Shown: positions 33,127 to 43,004, counted from the first letter of the stretch. The stretch: 64,000 bases of DNA from Nostoc punctiforme NIES-2108 (GCA_003326195.1 LXQE01000153.1:79104-143103); one strand, 5' to 3'. A program made the numbers and translations. The notes: a model not told the origin generated them from the letters alone.

Positions 33127-36100
33127 TCATTAAAAACTCTTGGATGCGTTTAATAAAGTCTTCTAACTCTAAGATTAAATTATTAGCACCTCGACGCTCT
33201 TGTTTGTAAGCTAATTGTTCTAGTTTTTCTGCTGCCAGATGCATGGTTGTAATTCCCATATTGGCACTAGCACCTTTAATTTGATGACCTTGGAGCGTTA
33301 TTTGCTCAAAGTCATGAGCTGCGATCGCTATTTTAATTAACTCTAGACGAGGTTGAATATCCTCAACAAATATTTGCAGTAGTTCCAATTCAAATTCTGG
33401 GTTATTTTCTGAGAGTTGGTGTAAGCGTTTCCAATCAATTGGGAGGTTAACTGAACCTACATCTGTTGTACAAACTGTTTCCTCCAAGGCAGCTGCTTCT
33501 TTTGCCTCGAATATCACATTTCCCCAACGCTCTAGCGTCGCTGCCAAATCTTCTTTTATTACTGGCTTGCTCAAATAGTCATCCATTCCAGCATCTAGAC
33601 ACATTTGTTGGTCTTCTCTCATCGCATTAGCTGTCATTGCAATTACCACCGGACGATAACCACTAGCAAAATAGCTTTCTTGCCAACGATGAATTTCTTT
33701 AGTGGTTTCTAAACCATCGAGAACTGGCATTTGGCAATCCATCAGAATTAAATCGTAGGGAATTTTTTCTAATAGCTGCAAAACTTCTTGCCCATTACCA
33801 GCGACATCAGCGCTATAACCCAGCCTTTGGAGTTGCTTCAAAGCAACTTTCTGATTCACCAAATTATCTTCGGCTAAGAGAATTCTTAATTTATGGGATT
33901 TAGGAGAATAATAGTTGCGGTTGTTTTCAGGATTTTTTAGTTTTAAATCCGGAATTTTGACCTCTGACTCCTCTTCTGGGTGCGTTCCTAAAATAGTCAT
34001 GATGGTATCGAGGAGTCGCGACGGCTTAACAGGTTTGACTAAATAAGCTGCAAATCCTATTTTTAGCGATCGCTGAATTTCATCGCGTTGATTAGTAGAA
34101 GTAAGCATAATCAAAGGTAGCCCAGCGATCGCTGAATTTGCTTTAATTTGTTCTCCTAAAGTCATGCCATCTATTTCTGGCATCTGCATATCAATCACAG
34201 CTATGTCATAGAAATTTTTTTGTTTGGCGGCTTCCTGAATAGCTTTGAGGGCAGTAGTAGTCGAAGCAGCTTGATCCACCAGCATCCCCCAACGGGTAGC
34301 TTGATGGTAAATGATTTTGCGATTAGTAGCATTATCATCCACCACTAACAAGCGCCGATTGACCAAAAGTTCGCGTTCGCCTTCTAAGGAAATAGAGTCA
34401 AGTTGTTTGGGGAGAGTTAGTTCAAACCAAAACTTAGATCCTTTGCCCAACCGACTTTCTACACCCATTTCTCCTCCCATCAAGCTTACCAGTTGCTTGC
34501 AGATGGCTAATCCCAAACCTGTGCCGCCATATTTACGGGTGGTGGAAGCATCTACTTGAGTAAATGGCTTAAAGAGTTTAGATTGATCTTCAGGAGTAAT
34601 GCCAAGACCGGTATCTGCGATCGCAAAATAGATGGTGGCTGTAGTCAGGGAAAGCGATCGCAATTCTGCTCGTAATACTACCTCTCCATTGCTGGTGAAC
34701 TTAATCGCATTGCTAATCAGGTTCATGATAATTTGTCGCAAGCGGCCAGCATCACCTTGGAGCTGGGTGGGAACGTTGCTGTAGATTAATCCGGCAATTT
34801 CTAATCCCTTCTGATGGGCTGAGGGAGCTAATAATTCCAATACTTCTTCTACACAGGTAGATAAATCAAAATCTAGAGTTTCTAGTGCCATTTCCCCAGC
34901 CTCTAGTTTGGAAAGATCCAAAATTTCGTTGATCAGGCTTAAGAGAGCATCACCACTAATGCGAATTGTTTCCATAAAATCCCGCTGCTCGGAGTTTAGG
35001 GGAGTTTCTAACATTAAGCTTGTCATCCCCAACACAGCATTCATGGGAGTCCGAATTTCATGGCTCATGTTGGCCAAAAAAGCACTTTTGGTTTGAGAAG
35101 CTAATTCAGCTTGCTGACGAGCAATTTCGAGTTCTCGTCGCTGTTGAGTTTCTGCATCTAACATTTGGGCTTGAGCTAAGGCAATACCTACTTGGTCAGC
35201 TATTTGCCGTAAAAGATGAGTTTCAAAGCTAGACCATTGGCGGGAAGTGCCGCACTGATGGACAATCAGTAAACCGCAGAGTTCTTCTTTAACAAGAATG
35301 GGTATGACTAAATTACACTGGACTCCAAATTGTTGCAGTAATTCAAGATGGTTTTTTTGGACTTCAGCTATATCCAAGTCAGCAAGCCCTAGATTCGGTT
35401 TTTGACGGTACTGTTGTAGATAGTACTGTTGGATGTATTCGGCTTGAAAGTAAGCATCGACTAGCTCTTTATCTTTAATTGCCAACCAGCCAGAAATTAC
35501 TGCCTCAACCACGGTAGCTCTAGAGCCATCTGTCAAAGGCTGATAAATCAAAACTCGGTCGCTATGGAGAATTTTTTGTACCTCGGTGACAGTGATTTGG
35601 AGAATTTCTTTGATTTGCAAAGACTGACGAATTTTGAGGGTGATTTCAGTAAATAGTTGCGATCGCAAGTTTTGGCGTTGGAGTTGTTCTTCTGCCTGCT
35701 TACGCTCAATAAACTGTCCTACTTGCTCACCAATCGAATTCATGACTTTTGCCAAATCTGGGTCAGCTTGCTGGATTTCATGGCTCAAGCAGGTAATCAC
35801 ACCGATAATTTTTTTACCACTACGGATCGGAAAACCGAAAGCTCCGTGCAGTCCTGCTTCGGCAGCGACTTGAGAGCGAATAAAACTCCGATCTTTAACA
35901 ACATCAGCGATCCAAACAGGTTCAAGACTAGTCCAGACACGACCAGGCAGACCAATTCCTGGTGCAAACTTAATCTGCCGACTCAGGATGTCAAACTCTT
36001 GCATCTCGAAGGAGATTTTATACCATGAATTCAGTAAACACAGTACATTTGCTCGCCCATCTAGCATCCAAAATTCACTTAAATCCCATCCCAAAGTTTC

Positions 36101-37774
36101 GCAGATTCCTTGGAGGATTTGGGGCATGGCTTCATTGATTGTAGTTGACTCTGCTAAAATGCGGGTTGTAACATACTCTGCTTTCAGATGCTGTTCAGTT
36201 TGTTGGCGTAAACGAAGTTCCTCGAAGACATCGCTGATGTCGATACCTGTGGCAACAATGTATTCAACGTAGCCCTCATGGTTTTGTAAGATAGTGTTAG
36301 TCCAGACAATCAGTCGCCGACTGCCATCCTTAGTTAGCCAATGGCTTTCGTATTCTTTAGGTGCTTCACCAGATCGCAACTGCTCAAAAACTGCTTTAAC
36401 TGGCTCCATCTCTTCAGGAGGTAGAAACAAGTTCCAGAAAAACCTTCCTTTCACCTCATCAAATGAGTAACCAGTAGTTTTTTCACAAGCTTGATTGAAG
36501 CGAACTATTTGCCCTTTAGGATCAAGAACTATTACCAAAGCGCTGGTTGTATCAAGGACTGCTGAAATAAAATTGCGTTCTTGATTCAGTGTTTCCTCTG
36601 TTAATTTACGTTCTTTTGCCTCACGATAAATCAAGTAGTAGACTATAGCCAGAACCAGGAAACTTAGGCAAACAGCGATCGCATGTATCAAAAGAGTATT
36701 GCGGGCACTATTGTTTGTGATTTTTAACTGCTGCTGAAGTTTTTCTGTCTCTTTTTTTTCCATCTCATGAATGATATTGCGGATATCACTCATTAAGTTA
36801 TTTCCCCGATCTGTATTTATTACCAATAATGCAGCATCTAATCCTAAATTCTGGCGCAAGTCGATAGTCTTTTTTAGTTCGTTCAGTTTTACTGTAATCA
36901 GGCGTTGAAGGGTATTGAGTTGACTCACTTGCTTAGAATCATCTGCTATTAATTTTTTTAACTCCTTAATTTCAGGAGTAAGTTTGGTAATTGCTGTCTG
37001 ATATGGTTTGAGATACGCATCCTGTTTAGTGAGTATATAACCGCGTTGTCCCGTTTCTGCATCCTTGATGTTAGACAGCAGTTCTTGCAAATTGTTGATT
37101 GTCAGTTGGGTCTTGTTCAACTTTTTACTAGTATTAATCAACACTTCTGTACTCTTATACGAGATCGTGCCAATCAGGACTAAAATTGCTGACGCCAAGC
37201 CAAACCCGACGGCAACCTTTTTTAAAAATTGTTTGCGTATCTTCTGCACCTGTTTGCGTGTGTCACTCGCCAATACTAAACTTGCTAAGGTGCGCCGCAT
37301 TTCTAGTTGCTTAATTACCTGGCGACCTAGAATTCGTAATGCTTCAAATTGTTCTGGAGAGAGGTTTCTTGGTACATGGTCAATGACACAAAGTGTTCCT
37401 AACGTATATCCTTCAGGGTTAGTCAGCGGCACACCAGCATAAAACCGAACATTCGGGTCAGAGGTGACTAGCGGGTTTGTTGCAAACCTTTCGTCTTCTG
37501 TGGCATCAGGCACAACAAAAATTTCAGGTTGCAGAATCGCATGGGCGCAGAATGCCATATCTCGGGGTGTTTCTAGGGCATCCAAACCAACTTTTGACTT
37601 GAACCACTGACGATTAGTATCAATTAAGCTGATTAAAGCAATGGGAGTTCCACAAATAGATGAGGCTAAACGGGTCAGGTCGTCAAAGGCAACTTCCGAA
37701 GGGGTATCGAGTATTTTATACTGCAAAAGAGATTCGATTCGCTGTTTTTCGTTATCAGGTAATAGTGCTTTCAT
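33110..37774 (-). CDS. Large hybrid sensor histidine kinase (GAF-CHASE3-PAS-GAF-GAF-HK-REC-REC-HPt)
   Basis: 1554 aa. Order by residue: GAF about 15-165; membrane helix about 188-206; CHASE3 about 215-345 (SNIKDAETGQRGYIL); second helix about 357-378; PAS about 395-515; two GAFs about 535-880, the last AETQQRRELE stretch being a coiled-coil lead; HisKA with FLANMSHEIRTPMNAVLGM (His near 905); HATPase with GTGLGLAICKQLVSLMGGEM; REC1 with DIAVIDMQMP near 1193; REC2 with LILMDCQMP near 1346; HPt with LQGHQIKGASANMG near 1496. It is a full internal phosphorelay. No DNA-binding output is fused, so phosphate should pass to a separate regulator; the receiver-phosphatase at 31.3 kb is a plausible but unproven partner. 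Confidence 0.93.
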   Translation of the reverse strand: MKALLPDNEKQRIESLLQYKILDTPSEVAFDDLTRLASSICGTPIALISLIDTNRQWFKSKVGLDALETPRDMAFCAHAILQPEIFVVPDATEDERFATNPLVTSDPNVRFYAGVPLTNPEGYTLGTLCVIDHVPRNLSPEQFEALRILGRQVIKQLEMRRTLASLVLASDTRKQVQKIRKQFLKKVAVGFGLASAILVLIGTISYKSTEVLINTSKKLNKTQLTINNLQELLSNIKDAETGQRGYILTKQDAYLKPYQTAITKLTPEIKELKKLIADDSKQVSQLNTLQRLITVKLNELKKTIDLRQNLGLDAALLVINTDRGNNLMSDIRNIIHEMEKKETEKLQQQLKITNNSARNTLLIHAIAVCLSFLVLAIVYYLIYREAKERKLTEETLNQERNFISAVLDTTSALVIVLDPKGQIVRFNQACEKTTGYSFDEVKGRFFWNLFLPPEEMEPVKAVFEQLRSGEAPKEYESHWLTKDGSRRLIVWTNTILQNHEGYVEYIVATGIDISDVFEELRLRQQTEQHLKAEYVTTRILAESTTINEAMPQILQGICETLGWDLSEFWMLDGRANVLCLLNSWYKISFEMQEFDILSRQIKFAPGIGLPGRVWTSLEPVWIADVVKDRSFIRSQVAAEAGLHGAFGFPIRSGKKIIGVITCLSHEIQQADPDLAKVMNSIGEQVGQFIERKQAEEQLQRQNLRSQLFTEITLKIRQSLQIKEILQITVTEVQKILHSDRVLIYQPLTDGSRATVVEAVISGWLAIKDKELVDAYFQAEYIQQYYLQQYRQKPNLGLADLDIAEVQKNHLELLQQFGVQCNLVIPILVKEELCGLLIVHQCGTSRQWSSFETHLLRQIADQVGIALAQAQMLDAETQQRRELEIARQQAELASQTKSAFLANMSHEIRTPMNAVLGMTSLMLETPLNSEQRDFMETIRISGDALLSLINEILDLSKLEAGEMALETLDFDLSTCVEEVLELLAPSAHQKGLEIAGLIYSNVPTQLQGDAGRLRQIIMNLISNAIKFTSNGEVVLRAELRSLSLTTATIYFAIADTGLGITPEDQSKLFKPFTQVDASTTRKYGGTGLGLAICKQLVSLMGGEMGVESRLGKGSKFWFELTLPKQLDSISLEGERELLVNRRLLVVDDNATNRKIIYHQATRWGMLVDQAASTTTALKAIQEAAKQKNFYDIAVIDMQMPEIDGMTLGEQIKANSAIAGLPLIMLTSTNQRDEIQRSLKIGFAAYLVKPVKPSRLLDTIMTILGTHPEEESEVKIPDLKLKNPENNRNYYSPKSHKLRILLAEDNLVNQKVALKQLQRLGYSADVAGNGQEVLQLLEKIPYDLILMDCQMPVLDGLETTKEIHRWQESYFASGYRPVVIAMTANAMREDQQMCLDAGMDDYLSKPVIKEDLAATLERWGNVIFEAKEAAALEETVCTTDVGSVNLPIDWKRLHQLSENNPEFELELLQIFVEDIQPRLELIKIAIAAHDFEQITLQGHQIKGASANMGITTMHLAAEKLEQLAYKQERRGANNLILELEDFIKRIQEFLMITPNS

Positions 37775-37810
37775 TCTTCAGTCTTATACCATTTTAGATT
37801 TAAAAAAATA

Positions 37811-37838
37811 GAATTCAGAATTCAGAATTCAGGAGTCA
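37811..37838. repeat. STRR array (gaattca units)
   Basis: Tandem copies of a 7- to 8-bp gaattcag unit directly upstream of the hybrid kinase start. Confidence 0.7.
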
Positions 37839-37955
37839 GAAGACAATTGATAGTCAAAGTTTATAATTTGAAGAAAATCAAAAAATCAAAAATATATAGC
37901 ACGCTTGATTCTATATTCATTTTGAATTTTGAATTCTGCCCCTGCCCCCTGCCTC

Positions 37956-39266
37956 CTAAAATTTGACCCGCAACTGTCCTGTGAAGGAATTACCACCGTA
38001 GGCACTTCTCCCGGTTTCTTGATTGCGGACATTACTAAAGCTATAGCCCAAGTCTGCTTCTATACTGGGCGACAGTTTTACCGTACAGCGCGTTTGATAG
38101 GTATTGGCGTTGTCAAATTCTCCTTTAAGTCGCTGTCGTCCTAAGTTGGCAGCGAGGCGGCAGCGTAAGAATTGAGCAATATCTCCCTCCCAAGCTACTT
38201 CACCGTTGTAAACTAAGAAATCTGGTGGAGAAAAATAACCGCTTGTGCGTTCTAAATCGCGATCGTAACTCCAAGTGAATAAGTTAGCTGCCAAAGAAAA
38301 TTGTCCGAACTTGCGCTCTAACCTACTAAAAGACTGCACCTCGGAATTACCATCGTTGTAACTACCCAAACGCAATGACGAAAATAAGCTGGTATTACGG
38401 TCAATCTGCCAGTATAAATCAGGCCCAAATCGCCAAGCAGTAATTTGATTGTCTAAAGTTCGAGCATTGGATTTATAAAGCCCTTGTTCTAAATTACCTG
38501 ATATTATTACTGCCGATAGCAATCGACCTGATGACGAAACTCGCGGCGGCGAAATGGGAGCATCCACCTTAACCTTGAGATTGATAGCTGTAGGTAAACG
38601 ATTGAACACATCGACTCCGGCTGCTGTTTGTAGAGTCACTTGTCCAATTTTTCCTTGCCATCCAACTTGCAAGGGAAAATTGGTAATTGATTTAACACCG
38701 CGTTGCTCAAAGAAGTTAAAACCTGTCTTGAAAAATATTTTATTGCCATTTCTCAATCGAAACTGAACTGTTGGTTCTAGGAAAAAATTAGTTTGACCAA
38801 AGTTGTCTGTCTCATAGTGATAGTCTGTATGAATACTTTCCAAAACTGCATCCGGCGTTTTTGGTTCGGTGGCAGTTGTTGGTGGGCTAGAATTCTGGGG
38901 TGGTTCGGGTAGCGATGGTGGGCTAGAATTCTGCTGCGGTGGTTCGGGTAGCGATGGCGGTAATCGCAAATCAGGATTGAAGTTTTCGGGTGCCGCCAGC
39001 AAAATAGGTGTTGATTTTAATCGATAGGGGAGTGGTTTTGAGTATTGCTCTGCTGACTCAGGATTTACTGTGGTGACTTGCTCAGTCAATTCTGAAGGTG
39101 ATTTCCAGGTCTGATGTGCTTGGGCTGCTTGTAATTTAGCTTCTGATAATATCCAAATACCTACGCTACAGATTACTCCCAATTGAATCTGTAGGCATCC
39201 CAAAAGAAATACAGTGTACAAACTATATGGAGAAACAAATAGATAGGGTCTAAAACTATATACCAT
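37956..39266 (-). CDS. Predicted outer-membrane beta-barrel protein
   Basis: 436 aa. A hydrophobic start (YSLYTVFLLGCLQIQLGVIC, about 15-34) is followed by a Pro/Ser-rich linker with two SLPEPPQ(Q)NSSPP modules (about 100-130). The C-terminal 290 residues alternate polar and hydrophobic positions (FFLEPTVQFRLRNGNKIFF, QFSLAANLFTWSY, TVKLSPSIEADLGYSF) and end QLRVKF with the terminal Phe typical of outer-membrane barrels. No named family is recognised. It lies upstream of the hybrid kinase on the same strand, separated by 181 bp. Confidence 0.7.
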   Translation of the reverse strand: MVYSFRPYLFVSPYSLYTVFLLGCLQIQLGVICSVGIWILSEAKLQAAQAHQTWKSPSELTEQVTTVNPESAEQYSKPLPYRLKSTPILLAAPENFNPDLRLPPSLPEPPQQNSSPPSLPEPPQNSSPPTTATEPKTPDAVLESIHTDYHYETDNFGQTNFFLEPTVQFRLRNGNKIFFKTGFNFFEQRGVKSITNFPLQVGWQGKIGQVTLQTAAGVDVFNRLPTAINLKVKVDAPISPPRVSSSGRLLSAVIISGNLEQGLYKSNARTLDNQITAWRFGPDLYWQIDRNTSLFSSLRLGSYNDGNSEVQSFSRLERKFGQFSLAANLFTWSYDRDLERTSGYFSPPDFLVYNGEVAWEGDIAQFLRCRLAANLGRQRLKGEFDNANTYQTRCTVKLSPSIEADLGYSFSNVRNQETGRSAYGGNSFTGQLRVKF

Positions 39267-39452
39267 AGGTTGATACTATATTTGAAATGAAAAACTTGCC
39301 ACCAAATAGTTTTCTGGCTGCTAGCTGATGTATTCGGACTGGGATTATGATGCCCATAATCGATGCTTGTTAAGACATAGGAAAGGTAAAAGGCGTAAAG
39401 GCGTTAATTTGGCGGGATATAGAAGTTCTCAGGTGCATGAAGTACATATTAA

Positions 39453-39505
39453 AACCTCACCCCCAACCCCTCTTTTCAACAAGGAGAGGAGTTGGGGGTG
39501 AGGTT
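39453..39505. repeat. palindromic repeat (AACCTCACCCCCAACCCC type)
   Basis: AACCTCACCCCCAAC(CCCTC) on the left and GAG(GA)GTTGGGGGTGAGGTT on the right form a near-perfect hairpin with an 11-nt loop. It may also work as a terminator for the RHH gene reading toward it. Confidence 0.75.
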
Positions 39506-39552
39506 AAACTGTAGCTGATTCTGATTAGGAAACGCTATATTAGAGCCGATAG

Positions 39553-39765
39553 TTAGTGTGATTTTGACGAACTGCCAACAGTGATTTTTGAGTCTGCTGT
39601 TCCCATTTCAGAGTTTTCAGCATTGTCAACCTCAAGACTTCGGAGCAATTCTCGAATTACATCTGTTGCTGGTCTTCCTGTGAGAGTACAGTATTGTTCA
39701 AGTTTCTTCATTTCCTCGGTTGTAAGATTTACTGTCAGTCGTTTAACAGCCCATTTTTTCTTCAT
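39553..39765 (-). CDS. Ribbon-helix-helix (CopG-like) small DNA-binding protein
   Basis: 70 aa. The pattern VKRLTVNLTTEEMKKLEQYC then TGRPATDVIRELLRSLEV fits a ribbon-helix-helix fold: an N-terminal beta ribbon (RLTVNL) and two helices. The last 20 residues are polar and Ser-rich. It starts about 50 bp after the response-regulator stop on the same strand and could be the last gene of that unit. No toxin gene is next to it, so an antitoxin role is not supported. Confidence 0.7.
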   Translation of the reverse strand: MKKKWAVKRLTVNLTTEEMKKLEQYCTLTGRPATDVIRELLRSLEVDNAENSEMGTADSKITVGSSSKSH

Positions 39766-39815
39766 AATTTTTTTGGATCTTGAATATGTTGCTTTTTCTC
39801 GAAATCACCACGTTA

Positions 39816-40496
39816 TTACGATTGTTCGCGTAGTGCATAGCCTACACCACGGACTGTATGAATCAAACGTCTTTCATTATTTTCTTCTAACTTAAGTCGC
39901 AAATAACGAATATATACTTCAATAATATTAGAATCACCCATGAAATCGTAACCCCAAACTTTCTCTAAAATTTGATCTCTAGTAAATACTTGACGGGGAT
40001 GTGAAAGGAGATATTCTAATAAGTCAAATTCTTTTGCTGTTAACTGAATGCTTCGTTTTTCCCGAAATACTTCACGAGTGCGCTTATTTAAGCTTAAATC
40101 TTCAAATTGCAACAAATCCTCGTCTGTTTCTTGCGTGCGCCGGAGATGAGCGCGAATTCTAGCTAATAGTTCCTCAATGCTGAATGGCTTAACTACATAA
40201 TCATCGGCTCCTGCATCTAATCCGGCGACGCGATCGCTCACTTCATCTTTTGCTGTCAACAAAATCACTGGTACTGTACTACCTGTTGTTCGCAAGCGTC
40301 GACAAATTTCTAAACCCGTCAACCCTGGAAGCATCCAATCCAGAATTGCTAAATCTGGTGATGAATCTCGCGCCAGAGTCAAGCCCGCGATGCCATCATG
40401 GGCAACACTTACCCGGTATCCTTCGCTATTAAGTTCTAATTCGACAAATCGCGCCAGTTTGACTTCATCTTCCACCAAAAGGATATGTGCTGTCAT
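39816..40496 (-). CDS. OmpR/PhoB-family response regulator
   Basis: 226 aa. The receiver (1-120) has EDE, phospho-acceptor LAILDWMLPG near residue 54, VILLTAKDE and Lys in YVVKPFSIEE. The C-terminal winged helix (about 130-225) has ELTAKEFDLLEYLL-type sequence and HTVRGVGYAL. It resembles the NblR/RppA group of cyanobacterial regulators, but the target regulon cannot be told. The ATG overlaps the TGA of a histidine-kinase remnant (ATGA), which shows it was once coupled to a kinase gene just upstream. The intact kinase now lies 396 bp away. Confidence 0.93.
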   Translation of the reverse strand: MTAHILLVEDEVKLARFVELELNSEGYRVSVAHDGIAGLTLARDSSPDLAILDWMLPGLTGLEICRRLRTTGSTVPVILLTAKDEVSDRVAGLDAGADDYVVKPFSIEELLARIRAHLRRTQETDEDLLQFEDLSLNKRTREVFREKRSIQLTAKEFDLLEYLLSHPRQVFTRDQILEKVWGYDFMGDSNIIEVYIRYLRLKLEENNERRLIHTVRGVGYALREQS

Positions 40497-40694
40497 ATTT
40501 TTGCTCCTAAAGCAGGTAATGTAATAATAAAAGTGCTACCATAACCTGGCTTTGAAAGAATGGCAATTTTGCCTCCCATACCTTCAGTTAGGTGTTTCAC
40601 AATCGATAAACCCAAACTTGCTTTGCCAGTTAAAGGACGGCTGCCTTTATTTTCACAGGAAACGGGGTGACTTCCAAATAGATTACCCGATGCT
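40495..40694 (-). pseudogene. histidine kinase C-terminal remnant
   Basis: An open stretch reading KGSRPLTGKASLGLSIVK, then HLTEGMGGKIAILSKPGYGS and TFIITLPALGAKI, with its stop overlapping the start of the response regulator. This is the G2 box and last strands of a HATPase domain, without the H-box, N-box or start. The intact kinase upstream has the equivalent GLGLSIVKTLVEGMGGSV sequence but is not identical, so the remnant belongs to a different, lost kinase. Confidence 0.75.
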
Positions 40695-40891
40695 TAAATT
40701 TCTGGCATTGCTGATTAGATGTATGAATATTGGTGTAGAAATGTTGCATTGCCAAATATCTACAAAGGTTTTGAAATCACGCAAAATCATTTTTATCCTG
40801 GAATTCAGCAACGCCAAATTTCTCTGTCATCTGTACTATGTCTGCAATCAAATCAAGAAACTGGGGATCTGAGTCTTGCAATTTTTACAAA

Positions 40892-42325
40892 TCAGATAGA
40901 ATTACTATATGTAGGTAAACTGATTGTAAACATACTCCCTTCTCCTAACTTTGATTCCACACTGACACTACCTCCCATACCTTCTACAAGAGTCTTAACA
41001 ATCGATAAGCCCAAACCACAACCCCCAGTCTTATGAGAGCGAGATTCATCTACACGATAAAATCTCTCAAATATGCGTGCTTGCTGTTGTAAAGGAATGC
41101 CATAACCTTTATCACAAACTTGAATAATAGCCCGATCTTGAAGCTGATTTAACTTAAAAATTATGGGTGTGTTAGCATCAGAATACTTAATGGCGTTATC
41201 AATTAAATTTAATAACACTTGTTTAAAGCGACTATAATCTGCTTTGATCTCAATTGGATAAATTTCTGACTCGATTGTAATTGTGCGATCGCTATATTTT
41301 TTTGCCATCATGACAACTTCTTCAACCAAGTCATTCAGCACATAAGATTTCATTTGAAAGTATAAGTAACCGCTATCTGCACGGGCTAAATCAAGTAAAT
41401 CTTGTAGCAGACGGATAGTGCGTTCAGCTTCTGATGCCGCAGTTTCTAAAGCTTCTTGCTGAGTTTGAGTTAAATTATTCTGCCTTCGTAAGACGCTTTG
41501 CAAATAACCATGTACAATTGTCAAAGGCGTGCGTAATTCGTGAGAAACATTACTCACAAATTCTCGCTCTTGCTCCCATGACTGGGAAAGGCGTGATAAC
41601 AGCATAGTTAAAGTTTGAGCTAATTCTTTAACTTCACTGGGTGCATTATCAAAATATAGCTGCGCTTGTCCTAAATCTTCAGCAGAAATCACAGAAGCCA
41701 TTTGATTTAGCTGGCGCAGAGGTTGCAAAGAACGCTTAATATAAAATGCGATCGCAACAGTTAAAACAATAACTGCCAAAACACTAGTAATACCTAAACT
41801 CTGCACCATTACCACAAACATTCTCTGTTCGCGGGTAATATCCTTGACTACAAATAACTCACCCAATAACTTACCTTGCACTTGTACAGAACTACCACAT
41901 AAAACAAAGTAGCTTTGGTTCACTTTGTAAACTTGTGGTTTAATTGGCATCTTAGTCAGGGTCATTAACTCAGCTACCGTAGTATCAGATAATAAATTTA
42001 AAGTGGCAGAATTTGCTAAAATTTTATTATCGGGACTTTTTAGCCATAATAATGTATTGGTATTTGCCAAATTATTAATAGCCTTTTGCAACCCAGTTTC
42101 AGGTTGCATCATTTCACTATAAATTTGCACATCTTGCGGCAAGCGCTTGGCAATTTGTTCTATATTATATTTATGACTATCAACTAAAATTTGTTGCATT
42201 TTCCAGCTAGTCCATGTAGCAAGGCTACCTAATACCAAAGCTGAAAATGATGCAATACCAACCGTGAGGCGTGACTGTAAGGAAAAGGGGTCTATATTTA
42301 TCCCAACTTTTATGATTTGCTTCAC
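40892..42325 (-). CDS. Sensor histidine kinase (HAMP type)
   Basis: 477 aa. Transmembrane helix 1 is about 18-42, followed by a periplasmic loop of about 140 residues and helix 2 about 170-192. HAMP is about 193-245 (SLQPLRQLNQMASVISAED), then HisKA with FVSNVSHELRTPLTIVHGYL (His near 260), and HATPase with NLIDNAIKYSD, DKGYGIP and GCGLGLSIVKTLVEGMGG. A classical membrane kinase; the signal bound by its periplasmic loop is unknown. It probably pairs with the OmpR-type regulator downstream on the same strand. Confidence 0.93.
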   Translation of the reverse strand: MKQIIKVGINIDPFSLQSRLTVGIASFSALVLGSLATWTSWKMQQILVDSHKYNIEQIAKRLPQDVQIYSEMMQPETGLQKAINNLANTNTLLWLKSPDNKILANSATLNLLSDTTVAELMTLTKMPIKPQVYKVNQSYFVLCGSSVQVQGKLLGELFVVKDITREQRMFVVMVQSLGITSVLAVIVLTVAIAFYIKRSLQPLRQLNQMASVISAEDLGQAQLYFDNAPSEVKELAQTLTMLLSRLSQSWEQEREFVSNVSHELRTPLTIVHGYLQSVLRRQNNLTQTQQEALETAASEAERTIRLLQDLLDLARADSGYLYFQMKSYVLNDLVEEVVMMAKKYSDRTITIESEIYPIEIKADYSRFKQVLLNLIDNAIKYSDANTPIIFKLNQLQDRAIIQVCDKGYGIPLQQQARIFERFYRVDESRSHKTGGCGLGLSIVKTLVEGMGGSVSVESKLGEGSMFTISLPTYSNSI

Positions 42326-42683
42326 TGTTTCGGTTGAGTTTTCGGTGTTTAATAAAGTTTCAAAAATAAAATCAGACTGCTAAATATAAAGTTACTGTTA
42401 ACCGCGACATCTTTAGTTATAGCTGATTTGAACTTACCTCTTTTGTATACATATATTCAAAAGTGCAGCTATTCCAAAAAGATTGCTAAATATTTTTATT
42501 TTATCGCCCTCTCAAAATCCGCTAACTCTTGTCTAATAATAGTCTAAATGTATTTACTAGTAATTAAATGAATTTTTGCTGAGAATTCCCTTAAAATTTT
42601 TAATCCTCGAAATTGATTCCGAGGCGGGTTGGTAACAACAAATCTTTTTGATGAAGGCGAGAGAGAATCAGATTTGGATGTTG
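42326..42683. other. 358-bp AT-rich gap
   Basis: Lies between the kinase start and the glycoside hydrolase relic. No gene, repeat element or hairpin was recognised. Confidence 0.5.
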
Positions 42684-42935
42684 TTATGTTAAAGCGATCG
42701 CGTTTTTATCCTTCTCTATTTCTGGTTCTTGATCCTGTGCTTCATATTCACCAAATTGCTGGATTAATTTGGCAACTAAACCTGTCCAGCCAGTTTGATG
42801 ACTAGCGCCAATTCCGGCTCAGTTATCACCATGAAAATACTCATAGAATAAAATCAAATTTTGCCAGTGTGGATCGTTTTGAAACTTTTGCATTCCACCA
42901 TAAACAGGACGTTTCCCAGAATCCTTTTGTCAGAA
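42684..42935 (-). pseudogene. C-terminal relic of an MGH1/GH63-like glucosidase
   Basis: Read leftward: GKRPVYGGMQKFQNDPHWQN, LILFYEYFHGDN, then TGA (42819-42821) where Gly would be expected, then AGIGASHQTGWTGLVAKLIQ and QFGEYE up to TAA at 42684. This matches the last part of cyanobacterial glucosidase-like hydrolases (MGH1/GH63 type), where the sequence runs HGDNGAGIGASHQTGW. Only about 80 residues remain and no upstream portion exists in the window. The family call rests on recall of the conserved block. Confidence 0.75.
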
Positions 42936-43004
42936 AATTCTGGTTAAGACGAGAGCGACATTATTAATGAACCACAAAAAGCGAAGGCTAACGGTAACGT
43001 CAAC

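Noticed and set aside
39553..39765. Antitoxin of a toxin-antitoxin pair
   Set aside because: The ribbon-helix-helix protein has no small toxin-like gene next to it; its neighbours are a response regulator and a repeat.
40700..40890. Possible extra coding remnant between the two histidine kinase parts
   Set aside because: Short frames are open but none resembles a kinase or any recognised domain, so it was left as intergenic.
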